NCBI GenBank assembly: GCA_902728285.1
Contig: CACVBU010001312.1
Coordinates: forward strand, 124,001-188,000
Length of the DNA: 64,000 bases
Reading direction: 5' to 3'
From: Clytia hemisphaerica
Taxonomy: Eukaryota > Cnidaria > Hydrozoa > Leptothecata > Clytiidae
Under the pieces are notes generated by a model. The model had not been told where the DNA came from, did no database searches, and saw nothing but the letters and a program-made list of their open reading frames with translations. A program made the translations under genes and the position numbers. Below are positions 13,001 through 23,583 of the stretch, in pieces; the stretch's first letter is position 1; each line of letters starts with the position of its first letter.

Positions 13001-14155
13001 TTGACCCTTAGAGAGACATTCGATTTAGAAGATGAAAAACCAGACCCTTTAAGCACGCACATGACCAGCACCAATTTGTGCCTAAGTATCCCCCTTCGGG
13101 GGTTATTAGCGAGTTTATGTATTTGCATTTTTGAGGACGCGGTAAAGTGACTGAAGCGATCTGAAAAAACCCGCAGTTCTGACCAGCAAAATCGAGGACG
13201 GTAAAAGTGCTGATTTACCGTCGTCCTCACTTAGTCAGGATCTAGTCAAGTTAGAACCTTATCGTCTCCGTCGCAGAAAAACACACATGCATAAACTCGG
13301 TATTAAAGTGGTGCCTTTCATGCATGAATCACAGTATTATTTTCTTTTTCTTCAAGACGTAAAAGAAGCCGCCGAGCCAAGAAACAAACGCTCTCACCCG
13401 TATACGCAAAATGTGAAGTCGACATAAACTCCACACACGGAGAAGAAGAAGAAAGCAAACTCATACACCAGTACTCCGACTCCAATGCATACGCTTTACC
13501 GTCAAACCCACAACCTGAGTACCGTGAAATCGAACCTGAAATTCGCTATTCACCTAGAAATAATCATATTTCCATGGAGACTCCGAAACAAAACAACAGC
13601 CATTATGTGTCAGCTACTTCTACACAAACCAATAGCAACCAAGAGGGACCTGAAGATGAGTACCAGACCCCTAATATAGTGCCTTCACCACAGAATGGAA
13701 TCACATCTGAGAGAAGTATAACAAAAGACAATATTAACGATGAAGCACTAGATTATAGCGTTCCTAATAAAACTGGAAAGTCAGAATCTAAAAACAATAC
13801 TAAAAATGATACGCCTTACAAAGAGCGTTCTGTAGGATATAGCGTTCCTGATAAAGCTGGAGACTCGGAACGGAAAGGCTATACTGAAAACGTGAAAGAA
13901 CCTTCGCCAGAGTATAGTGTTCCAGGATCAGCGGTAGATCATGTAGACGGTGGAGCTACCGATGATGAAACAGCGCCTTTAAAGGGATATAGTGAGCCGG
14001 GACAAATAATAGATAATGGTAATAATGATAATGATAATGGTGATGACGATGACGAAGTTAATTATTACAGTACACCAGCAACCAATGAAACGGATGCATT
14101 GGTGAGACCGAATTCAGCGTTGTACGCTAAAGTGAATAAAAATACGAAGAGATAG
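10065..14155 (+). CDS. Receptor gene C: six-cysteine ectodomain, one membrane helix, tyrosine tail (539 aa)
   Basis: Exons 10065-10362, 11508-11695, 12090-12198, 12638-12863 and 13357-14155 join to exactly 540 codons, with phases 1,0,1,2. A signal peptide (ALCVCFFVSFNILGSING) precedes NFIIERKIG. The six cysteines are in RTCRA, SCYTE, ECGS, TRCSS, YTCPNG and YCDV. The third exon (RRKLDGLLGVITYTCPNG) is nearly the same in gene D. A short Pro/Thr stalk leads to a membrane helix (GLIIGVVFGVFVVIFAMVLA) and FFLYRR. The tail carries SPVYAKC, NAYALPS, PEYREIEP, DEYQTP, four YSxP motifs (two YSVP-type GYSVPDK/DYSVPNK, EYSVPG, GYSEPG), an acidic Asn/Asp run, NYYSTP and SALYAKVNK near the end. There is no small juxtamembrane exon. 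Introns hold a 690-bp foldback element, a tRNA-like SINE and an intron block shared with gene D. An 80-bp-arm perfect palindrome ends 33 bp before the ATG. Alternative downstream Met codons exist at the N-terminus. Confidence 0.85.
10757..11449. mobile_element. Foldback element in gene C intron 1
   Basis: The left end (ttccttatagcatgaacata, from ~10758) and the right end (tgttcatgcttataggaa, to 11448) are inverted copies. The arms are about 80-90 bp and include cgactggacatc and cttcgttgccgcc. No protein is encoded. Confidence 0.75.
11808..12000 (+). mobile_element. tRNA-derived SINE-like sequence in gene C intron 2
   Basis: A tRNA-like head (agatagagccttcggctatg, then ggtcgtgggttcaatacc resembling a B box) is followed by a body with tggtacttgatgcctctctg. 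It looks like a SINE copy. No functional tRNA fold was confirmed. Confidence 0.45.
12284..12343. repeat. Small inverted repeat
   Basis: caataaagttgtattt and aaatacaactttattg are inverted around a ~25-base loop in a gene C intron. Confidence 0.6.
13128..13290 (+). other. Intron block in gene C conserved in gene D, with hairpin
   Basis: The intron before the tail exon matches gene D at 19438-19560, including the shared runs gatttaccgtcgtcctca and cagaaaaacacacat. Within it, gaggacggtaaa and tttaccgtcgtcctc (13194-13228) can pair as a hairpin. It is either a conserved intron signal or a remnant of the duplication that made C and D. Confidence 0.7.
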
Positions 14156-14788
14156 AGGACTGAGAAAGTTAAGCTTAAATATCAAAGTATGTAAATTTTA
14201 AAGCTTTGCATTGGCTTCAAAAGGAAATTTTGAAGAAATTTAAAATACCTTCTTCTCGTAGAGCATTTAATGACATTTGTTAACCGGTTACTACTTCAAA
14301 GCAGGCTACACGGCTTTTTGCGCAATGCAATTGGTTCTTTTCGCATGACGACGGGCCTACACTGCCCAGAGTTGCCCGTTGTTAGGAAAATTCGTTGACA
14401 TCAGTGCGTTGACATCATGTCTCTCATTTTTTATTTCTGACGTCAGAAATTATAACAATTTTTAATCTCTTTTCGCTTGTATTTTTCACTTTAGTTCGCT
14501 ATTTTTCCTGGATAAAGCGCTAAAAATAGTATTTTCTAAAAATTTCTTGAAATTTTCCCTTCGAAGCCAACGCAAACTTTTATCTTACATCATTTTGTAT
14601 ACATATAATACACTAATACGAAAATAAGAAATCTTACGAAAATACTTTTCGACAAAAAATGAACAAAGAAAAGCAAGAAAAACCACATAAGATTTAATTC
14701 AATTTTACTACTACTATATTGAGTTTAAAATCGCACATAACCTCCTGCTCTCTTAGAATCGCTTTTAAGTAACTTACAACAGTATCCC

Positions 14789-15130
14789 GGGGGAGGAGGG
14801 ACTTAGGCAAACTTCGGTACGTGGACGTGTCACTGGTCAGAGTTCCTTTTTTAGGCTTTGAAGATATCTGACAGGGTTCCAGATTGATTTCCAAAATATG
14901 TATCTGACAGGGGCGACTATTGGGAATTTTTGAAAATTTATAGGGTGGAAATTAGAAATTTTTTCAATTTTTCGTCTACTTTTAATCATTTTGGCCACTT
15001 TTCAGGGTGAAAACGGGAAAATTTATACATTTTTCTTATTGACAGGGTCCCAGACTTACCAAATATTCATATCTGACAGGGTCCATTTTTCAAACTCCAG
15101 CGGTACGTCCCCGTTGGCTGTCAAGATCAG
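14789..15130. mobile_element. Possible G-rich MITE with internal ctgacaggg repeats
   Basis: It starts cccgggggaggagggactta, much like the element at 39005, and contains several copies of tctgacagggtcc. The right end near gtccccgttgg is not clear and no target duplication was seen. Confidence 0.4.
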
Positions 15131-15595
15131 TGCATCCCCCCGGAACAATAGCCTAAAACTAGACTTGCCAGGCTCTGCAATACGAAAAGGTTAATTTAAA
15201 GAATGCTTGCTCTGATTCTTGATCTAGTCGATAACTATATAACCAATATAATTTTAAAAGGTAATATCTGTAGATAATGTAGAATTTTCAAAAACATACA
15301 CTGTAAATAATTGTTCTTTTTAAAAATATAATTTGAATTGCTTTTCTTCTCAAAATTTCTGTTGCAAATACATATATACCTTATATAAAAGGTGTTCTAA
15401 TGTGAGCTAATTGTAGTATAAAGAGATCTTGCAAAAGATGCAATTTTTACATTTATATTGATAGAAACGCGAAGCGATTATTTCTCAAAAATATCTGAGG
15501 ACTGAAAAAATTTTCGGAATTTGCTTGCAGACAATCATCCAAATTTTGAAAAATGGTTTTATTTAAATACACATTTAAACGGTGGTTTTTTTAAC

Positions 15596-15876
15596 CAATA
15601 AGGTGAGACTAATTTGATTAGTTGTTTTACGGGCCCGACCGACCCTGAAATTCCAAAAATCGAAATCGAAATTAAAATAAAATCGATTTTTATTTTCATT
15701 GCTTTTATACAGACTGTCAAATTTTCAAAATTTTGGTAGTTTTTCTAAGGTTTTGAGAATTTTATGTGTTGCTGCCTTTTTAGTAGATTTTATAGGTGAA
15801 ATTGAAATTCTATTTTTATTTTTATTTTTTCTCCGACCGACCCGTAAAACAACAAATTAAACTGGCCTCGCCTAAT
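15596..15876. mobile_element. MITE with ~35-bp terminal inverted repeats
   Basis: gttgttttacgggcccgacc on the left pairs with ggtcggtcggag-type sequence plus cccgtaaaacaac on the right. The outer ends (aaggtgag / ctcgcctta) also pair imperfectly. It lies between genes C and D. Confidence 0.65.
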
Positions 15877-16055
15877 AAAGTATCTTCTGAAGGCGGAAAT
15901 TTTCTATTCCGCTAACTATTTATACAGAGTGAATGGAATATGTTCAAATACTCAACAAAAAAGGAAAAAACGTGAAACAGGATAAAATCTTAAATATTCT
16001 AGAAGTTCATTAGACATGTCATCACTACGAACATATATATTGAGTGTAATAGAAC

Positions 16056-19000
16056 ATGGCTTTGAAAGTGATACATACAAAAGCTATGAATATTGTTTTA
16101 CTCTGTACCCTCCATTTACTTGGTAGTGCTTATGGAAACTTAATCATTGACCGAAAAGGTGGCAAATCATCGGATGAGATTGAATTACTATACAATGACA
16201 AAAACCAATCAGATGTTCTCGATGGTGGCGCTTTCGTCAACGGCCGCACTTGTAGGGCCGGTACAAACAGAACGAATATTGGACGGGTTGACCAGAGTTC
16301 CGAGATAAGCTGTTATAGTGAAGACGAACTTATATATACAGGTAAGGCCAAAAGTTAAGGCACCAAAAAAATAAATCCTTTAAAAACTTATCGAAAAATA
16401 GGTCCACTAATGACAAAAAAAATGAGTAGCGTGAATAATCTTTACAAAGGCTTTAAATCGAGCTTTAAATCGATCTTAGCTAGATTCAGGTATAGCTCAT
16501 CGAAATCATCGAAATCCGAAAATCATAGCGTCAGCCCCCCCTGCTGGTTGGGGGGGGGGGTTACACCCTAAATTTTTCCCAAAAAAGGAGGGGGCTGGAA
16601 GTACACCACTTTTTTGGGGGGAGCTAAAATCTCATCACTTAATGTGGAGGCTAAAATAATTCAGCTTAATAGTTGGCTTCAATTACTCAAATTGAAGCCC
16701 ATGAATCTGAAAAAGTCTTTTTTTATAGAAAGTGTCCAAAATATTTTATCTTAAACTTAGAACTGGACGCAATTTACATTGGAAAACCCTTCATTACTGG
16801 ATCAATTTTTTGAAAGTGTCTAGGGTCAAAAGTCCTGGGGGCTAACAAAAAATTCCTAAATTTTTTGGGGGACTTAAAACTCAGGGGGGGGAGACCTAAT
16901 TTTTGCCTGGGACCTAAACCCAGGCTGACGCTATGAAAATTTAATGTCTGTTTTAAATTCGCTTTTTACAGAATGTGACGATATTTCTGGTTTATTTAAA
17001 ACGATTTACAAAAACACTACACATATCAACCTCCGATGTTCAAATGCTGATTGGAAAATAATAAAGATATGGGGTTTCGAAGAAAGCGGTAGGCTTGTTT
17101 GGCAGGACTTAGAACACCGAAATCAAATCAATATGAAAATTTCTGGTAGAAATTTAGTGAGTATCATTCATTCCGTTAAATCTTATCCTGTCTAACAATG
17201 TAGCACCCCTGTTTATTCAGACCATTTCCATTGGTTCTACTAACTCTATTCAGGAAAAAACTCCTTCACTCAAGTTAAAAAAGATTTGCCAAATAATCAG
17301 AATTTCAATCATTCGAAGTTTGAGCTAAAGATAAAAAGTTCTGTTCCATATGGAGTTTATTCTATGTCAAGAAACAATGCAGTCTGCATTGTTTCTTGAC
17401 TTGGAAGTGCAAAAGGCAAAATTTACTATGAGTAATTAAAATTTCAGTTTCTTTCGTTGCTACAAAAAAATGCAGCCGCAGCGGAAGAAAAGTGAAGCCA
17501 TCCGATCCAAAAGAAGAGAAAGGGTTTGAACGAAATTGAACTGAAATTGAAATCGAAAACTTTCGGTTATTTAAATTGAAGATTTCTTATTTGTAAAATT
17601 ATGAGAAAATTCCTTGCTACGGTATGTATGTAATACCATTTTTCTTCCCAAAAGATGTGAAATCTCTTAGTTACAACTGTAACTTGTTGAGCTGAGCCAG
17701 CTTAGATAAAGTTTCCATGAGACAAGAAGCTCAAAAAGCAGCAAAATCGATAACAATAATAATGATAAATGTTCTCTATCCTAGATCTTTTCCGCGAACG
17801 AAGACCGGCGGAAATTGGATGGACTTCTAAGCGTTTTAACATACATATGTCCCAATGGAAAGGATCATTGCGATGTGTTGAAATTTGTAGGCAAGAAAAA
17901 ATTTCTAAGGCTCTGGGAGGGCCCTGCGTTTATTTTTCAACAGGTACAAGGTCAGCATAGCTTTCCAATACATGGCGTCCTCCAGCTTTTTGGTCCCCCC
18001 TAATATGAGCTAAAATCCCCCTGGCCTTTCCCCCCCCTGTCTTTAAAATTTGTGCGCCCCCAATGGAATCCCCCTAACGATGTATAAGGTTGCAAAGTGA
18101 TGATCCAGACTCGCCTCAATTCGCAAGCTACTATAGCAAAAAAAAGACTTTCAAAATCCCAAGAAAGACAGGCTCATAAGCCTGAATGCCCAAACACACC
18201 AGGAAGGTCTGTATTTATCCTATTACTCCCCCCACTAGGTAGAGGACTGAATATACCCCCTATTCGCCTTTCTCCCCCCATCAAGCTTGAAATTTTCACT
18301 TCCCCCCTGGCACCAAAATCTGATTCCCCCCCCCCATCTTCCTGGGGGGGGGATGATCCCATGCAATAATGGAACTGAATGTTGAATAAACAATAATTTT
18401 GTTGAAACTTTTTTTCAATAGATCCTCTTCCACGTTCAAGTTCAATCGATGATCTCGTCAAGCAACTTAAACCATTTGTCAAGCAACTTAAACCAATTGA
18501 TTATCGATCTACAACTAAACCAACACTTTCGCCATCAGTGCCCACCACAAAACCAGCAGAGACCTCCACAAAACCACAGGCGACCAGCACAAAACCACAG
18601 GCAACCAGCACAAAACAACGAGAGACCAGTACAAAACAACCTGACACCAGTACAAAGCAGCCAGACACCAGCACAAAACCACAGGCGACCAGCACAAAAC
18701 CACAGGCGACCAGCACAAAACCACAGGCAACCAGCTCCAAACCACGAGAGACCAGTACAAAACCAAGAGAGACCAGTACAAAACCAAGAGAGACCAGCAC
18801 AAAACCACAGGCGACCAGCACAAAACCAAGAGAGACCAGTACAAAGCAACCTGACACCAGTACAAAGCAGCCAGACACCAGCACAAAACAACGAGAAACC
18901 AGTACAAAACCAAGAGAGACCAGTACAAAACCAAGAGAGACCAGCACAAAACCAAGAGAGACCAGTACAAAACAACCTGACACCAGCACAAAACCGGAAA

Positions 19001-20484
19001 AAGCCACAAATCCACTAGACACCAGTACAAAATCCCCAGAGAATTCTACAAAACAACCAGCTTACAGCACAGAGAAACGAAAGAATTCATCTTTGTGGAC
19101 AGAACCAACAGAAACCACCACAACAAAATCACCAATGACAGACGACGCTAAATATTCAAATAACAATGGTCTTATTGTCACCATTATCGTAATCATTATC
19201 GTTATTGTCATCCTTGCAATGGTTTTGGCATTGCTCTTGTACAGAAGGTGAGAAATTAAAAAGATATAATTCAAAATTCAAAAGGACCATTACAATAGTT
19301 TGTATTAGAGGGTTTTTAAGAGCCAAAATATTTCATTCGCGTCGCAGGTACTTTTTAAAATAGCGTGTCCGAAATAGATTCTACTTTTTGAAATCATTAC
19401 AGACGTTAACCTTTGATATTACAGCGAATTTATGCTCTTTTGAGGACGGCGGAGGGCCTGAAGCAGTTTGAACCCGCAAAGTCGGGAGGTAAAAATGTTG
19501 ATTTACCGTCGTCCTCAGCGAATCAGAAGCTAAACGTCTCTGTCACAGAAAAACACACATATACGTAAAATCGCTAATTTCTTACTTTTCTTGATTTGTT
19601 ACAGATATGCAAGAAAAAGGGCCAAGGAAGAAACGATTACACCCATCTACGCGCAAGTTGACGGAAACTCTCCACCGGTGGAATACACCGAATTAAACAC
19701 ATACGCTTTACCGTCGAACCACCAACCTGAATATCATGACATCGAGCCTAAGAATAATCGATTCTCTATGAAAGCTTCAACACAAAATGAAGAGCATGAT
19801 GCAATAGTGGTCATTTCTACTCAAAGTAACCCAACAAATGAGGAACTCGAACCCGAATATCAGACCCTGGAAGTTTCACCTTCCGAAAAGGCTGGAATAA
19901 TATCTGAGAAGAGTCAAAGTAACCCAACATATGAGGAACTCGAACCCGAATATCAGACCCTGGAAGTTTCACCTTCTGAGAAGAGTTCAATGCAATCTGA
20001 ACAAGGCGATACAAATGGAGACGACTCGATTGATCCTGATGATAGTGTGCCTGATAAAAGTGGAAAACCAGAATGTGAATACAGTATTAATGACACACAC
20101 GAAAAGAATTCCTCCGAAGCGTACATTGCACTTGACAAAGATGGACACTCAAAATCGAAAAGCCAAAATGAAGAGGATATTGAGGAATCTTCGGATATTA
20201 AGGGCGATGATATTCCCGAGCAAGAATCCAGTGATGGCAACAAACTGAAGACTAGAGATCAAATTGAAAATGCTGCCCTTGACGATGAATCAAATCTGGT
20301 AACAGAGTACTGTGAGCCGGGAAAAATAATAAATAATGGTAAAAATGATAATGATAATGGTGATGACGATGACGAAGTTAATTATTACAGTACACCAGTA
20401 ACCAATGAAACGGATGCATCGGTGAGACCCAATTCAGCATTGTACGCTAAAGTGAATAAAAATACGAAGACAGTTGAATACTGA
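16056..20484 (+). CDS. Receptor gene D: six-cysteine ectodomain, mucin-like repeat stalk, membrane helix, tyrosine tail (780 aa)
   Basis: Exons 16056-16341, 16972-17156, 17785-17950, 18422-19247 and 19605-20484 total 781 codons with phases 1,0,1,2. The signal peptide (IVLLCTLHLLGSAYG) is followed by NLIIDRKGG; the cysteines are in RTCRA, SCYSE, ECDD, LRCSN, YICPNG and HCDV. The stalk is expanded by about 21 heptads of the type TSTKPRE, likely O-glycosylated. The helix is IVTIIVIIIVIVILAMVLAL, then LLYRR. The tail contains TPIYAQV, VEYTEL (ITIM consensus), TYALPS, PEYHDIEP, two copies of PEYQTLEV, EAYIAL, NYYSTP and SALYAKVNK. The exon-3 donor is uncertain: the position that aligns with gene C's gtaag reads ttctaag, and the first downstream GT that keeps phase is a weak gtcagc at 17951. 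The intron after exon 1 carries a 413-bp TIR element. AATAAA lies at 20610. Function is inferred from architecture. Confidence 0.8.
16523..16936. mobile_element. G-rich TIR element in gene D intron 1
   Basis: The ends are catagcgtcagcc (16524) and ggctgacgctatg (to 16935), a perfect inverted pair. The interior is low-complexity with many runs of 6-10 G. An aaaat flank occurs on both sides. Confidence 0.75.
18000..18365. repeat. C-rich low-complexity stretch in gene D intron 3
   Basis: Many runs of 5-10 C separated by AT-rich words; the style matches the interiors of the G-rich MITEs. Clear terminal repeats were not found. Confidence 0.45.
18562..19002 (+). repeat. 21-bp tandem repeat coding the mucin-like stalk of gene D
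   Basis: About 21 in-frame copies of a 21-bp unit encode T-S-T-K-(P/Q)-x-x, with four variants (PQA, PRE, QPD, QRE) in a shuffled order. A few degenerate units follow to about 19050. The low codon divergence and shuffled order suggest unequal exchange. Long open frames on the - strand here are by-products of the repeat. Confidence 0.93.
19438..19560 (+). other. Intron block in gene D matching the gene C block
   Basis: This is the counterpart of the gene C block at 13128-13290, with a hairpin arm pair gggaggtaaa / tttaccgtcgtcctc at 19484-19516. It lies between the membrane exon and the tail exon. Confidence 0.7.
19822..19982 (+). repeat. 93-bp internal duplication in the gene D tail
   Basis: A segment coding SNPTxEELEPEYQTLEVSPS occurs at 19822-19889 and again at 19915-19982, 93 bp (31 codons) apart and nearly identical. 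It doubles one tyrosine motif (PEYQTL) and is absent from gene C at the matching place. Confidence 0.88.
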
Positions 20485-20937
20485 AGACATCTTTTTATTA
20501 ATGACATCAAAAATACTTAGAAACCTTCGGATGTTCGTAACTTTTTTAGATTAAAAAAATCCTTATTTAAATACAATATATATAGAATTGTCAAACATCC
20601 ATCGATGTAAATAAATCCGTTTATTAAGTAATTTATCTAAATTTCTTAACCAATTAAAATTTTATTTATGATTTCGAGATAAACATTTTTCAACACCAAA
20701 ACTACTATTATCGCCTATTATCTAGGTCATTGGAAGAAATTTACCCCTCCCCATATGTAATTATATTTTCTGCCCGGGTGAGTAAAGTTGTCGGAAAATC
20801 TAGAGGATTAGCGTGACTTCGTGAGAAACCCAGGAGATCTCTTAAAATCTGCAAAAATCCAGGAAAGGTTAATCAAAGGGATACCCACCTCAGAAATATT
20901 TCAAAAATGAAAAATGGTGATATGTACCATTGCAATG

Positions 20938-21050
20938 TATTCTGACATTACATCATTAAGACCCAACAGATTATTGGTTGTAAGTAACGTAAAATCATTC
21001 TATACGTCGATTGCAACCATCAGCTGTTCGGTCCGCAATGTAATGTCAGA
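20938..21050. repeat. Short foldback
   Basis: tctgacattacat near 20941 and atgtaatgtcaga near 21037 are inverted around ~85 bases. Confidence 0.55.
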
Positions 21051-21208
21051 GGACATTTTAATGGCGCTTACATACGATGAATAATAGAGTAAGAGACCAA
21101 ATTTTTCAACAAAAGTGCTTAGTGGTTGTGGCATGCTACCCGAAAAAATAACAGGGTTTAAATAAAAAATTGTCGATTCAAAAACCTAAACCGATCAAAA
21201 AACTTAGA

Positions 21209-21820
21209 CAGTCAAGGACACCTTCAAATTAGCCTATCATAGGCTGATTAGCCTATCATAGGCTATTTAGACTATTTTATATAGGCTATTTAGCCGAAAA
21301 TCGATAAAAACTTCGATTTCTGACGAAATAAAAATAGTCGCGTCTTCTCTAAGGAATACATGGTTTCTCATTGTCAGAGAAATGTTCATGACAAATTTTG
21401 ACTTTGGGTCAATTTTGGTTTAGGAAATATTCCACTTTTTTGTACTGCGCATGCGTGCGCATGCGAAGGGTAAGAAAATCGGGCTTTTTGAAAAAAAAAA
21501 ATTTTTTTAACAAATATGTGTTTTTGTACACGGCACTTCATTATCAGAAAATTAGCCTATAATCGGTTAGTTAGCCGATGGATAATAAATTTATTCATAT
21601 TTCTGTTTCCAAAATTGAATGTTATATCAGTTTAAGTGAAAAAGATTCTTTTGGCTTTGGGCAATGAAGTAATGGTGAAAAATAGACGCGACTATTTATA
21701 TTTCGTCAGAAATCGAAGTTTTTATCGATTTTCGGCTAAATAGCCTATATAAAATAGTCTAAATAGCCTATGATAGGCTAATCAACCTATGATAGGCTAA
21801 TTTGAAGGTGTCCTTGACTG
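21209..21820. mobile_element. 612-bp foldback element with long TIRs and 5-bp target duplication
   Basis: The ends cagtcaaggacaccttcaaa and its reverse complement are part of ~130-bp inverted arms that include ttagcctatcataggct and aaaatcgataaaaacttcga. TTAGA flanks both sides (21204-21208 and 21821-21825). There is no coding sequence. Confidence 0.85.
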
Positions 21821-21887
21821 TTAGATGATACGATAAACTGAATTGAAAAAACATCAACACAAAAGTGGTAAGAAGATTTTCAAATAC

Positions 21888-22092
21888 ACGTTTTTTTTAT
21901 GAGAACATCAAAAACTTTTGAAGCCTTCAGATGTTCTTTAATTCTTTGGACTCTTAGCCTAAAAGTGTTCTTGTTTTAAACATTTTGTGAGTAATTTCCT
22001 TAGAAATTGTATGTTTTAGACTCTACAAGGCCTGGATCTGTTTTCAAAATGTTTTTCAAATTTTAGGCCTTGAAGGTTCTTATATAGTTTGT
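21888..22092. mobile_element. MITE of the acacgTTTTTT family, copy 2
   Basis: Starts acacgttttttttatgagaac and contains gccttcagatgttctt. The right end (gttcttatatagtt) is diverged. Confidence 0.55.
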
Positions 22093-23319
22093 CCTTAGAA
22101 AACGTTTATCAAAGAAAGATTTTGATCTTGTAAATTAATCTGTATGTGATATAGAGTACAGATTGAACAAGGTTTCTCAAGGCATAGCAGACAGTTGCAT
22201 TCTAAAACGTTCGTAGAAATTGGACTCGTTACTCTCTGACTTAACATCAAATCATTAATATAGTCGAGTAAAGATAAGCGGTTTGAAAGTTCGTATAAGA
22301 CATTTTCTGGTTGATTTTCAATCAATGGGTGGAATAATAATTTATTCTTTTGAAATATGTAGTATACGTAGATTGGATTCATGATTCTGAAAGTTTTGGT
22401 ATCATTAATTTTTACGTCCTATCTTTACGATGTGAATTTTGAATTTTGTAATCAACTTTAAAATAACGATACAAAACAACAACAAACACATTTCGGATAT
22501 TTTTTTTATCTAAACAAAGCATAACATACGGTTTCCACCTAACAAGAAAATATTTTAAATCCACCAATCAAAGATGGATTTACCATGATTGTTGAAATAT
22601 AATAAATGGCCGAAGAAAATCAAGCCGTTGTAAGTAGATTGCGTTGACAATTAAGACCTAAAGAACGGCCGAAATAAGTCAGGTACTCCTTCACATAATA
22701 CTTATAGGCAATTTTAATTGAAGAGCCAATATAGAAATTTACAATGCAAGCAATTCGACTTAATTACTGGCGAAGGTGAATGAAATCAATAGCAGTATAA
22801 CAGGAACTTTCTATAGCTTTTGACTTCCTAGTTACCGTATTATAAACAATTTTTTTTCTGCCTGACTTTTCTCAAGTCAATCATGAATGTATTGGAATGG
22901 AAGTAAAAAATATTGATGATGTTGATCGAAACATAATTATAATCAAAACTTTTCAGTGGGGACTTCTATTACATTTTAACATTTGAAAATACTGTGAAAA
23001 TACGCAAGTATTTCTAGATTCATTCTGATTCATTGTAACAGTGAAAATATTTTGGATATTGTTATAATCAAGGATCGTGCTAATATTTTTTCTATCATTA
23101 TTTTTGTTGCGTTGCTATTATTTTTTGGAGAAATTGAACATCTCAATAAAATTCTTACAAAGATAAAGAGATAGCCTTGGAACATCCCAGAAATAATTTA
23201 CCTCCACTTCTTGGTCATTTTAATTATGAGAAGTTCAAACCCCTAAATTGTCTATGAAACTGCCTAAGAACTTTGGGTTTTAAGCCAATTTTGAGGTACC
23301 TTTTAAGTTTTTGCTTTTT
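22093..23319. other. Gene-free AT-rich stretch
   Basis: No gene or RNA recognised. The small ORFs show no domain. Confidence 0.4.
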
Positions 23320-23417
23320 CCCAGCTGACACAAAACGTTGTTTCAACGTTCGTCTAGCGTTATATGGACGTTATGAACATTCGATTAACGTTAAAACAAC
23401 GTTGTGTGTCAGCTGGG
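23320..23417. mobile_element. 98-bp miniature foldback
   Basis: cccagctgacacaaaacgtt at the left pairs with aacgttgtgtgtcagctggg at the right; the interior carries several aacgtt/gacgtt words. Confidence 0.7.
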
Positions 23418-23583
23418 TTTTTTTTGAAGGTCCCCTGTTTTTCATGAAACCTTATTGACCCCGCCCTGTATTTTCCTATGTATTTCGAGGACACGCCGCC
23501 TATCTGAGATGAAACAAGTGATACTTTTATGGACCTACCTGGTTATGCATTTAATACATATATAATTGATATCTACGTGAGCG

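Noticed and set aside
12764-13230. ORFs on both strands over the gene C membrane exon and following intron
   Set aside because: The + ORF is a shifted frame of the membrane exon read through its donor; the - ORFs are shadows.
18562-19002. CRISPR array
   Set aside because: The repeats are coding, contiguous and lack spacers; the genome is animal.
18501-19030. Three long - strand ORFs and a second + frame over the gene D stalk
   Set aside because: They are by-products of a 21-bp repeat, which keeps all frames open; the spliced + frame links to the signal peptide and membrane exons.
1-20484. Naming the array as Hydractinia alr genes
   Set aside because: The architecture is similar, but I cannot align sequences to known Alr proteins here, so no symbol is given.
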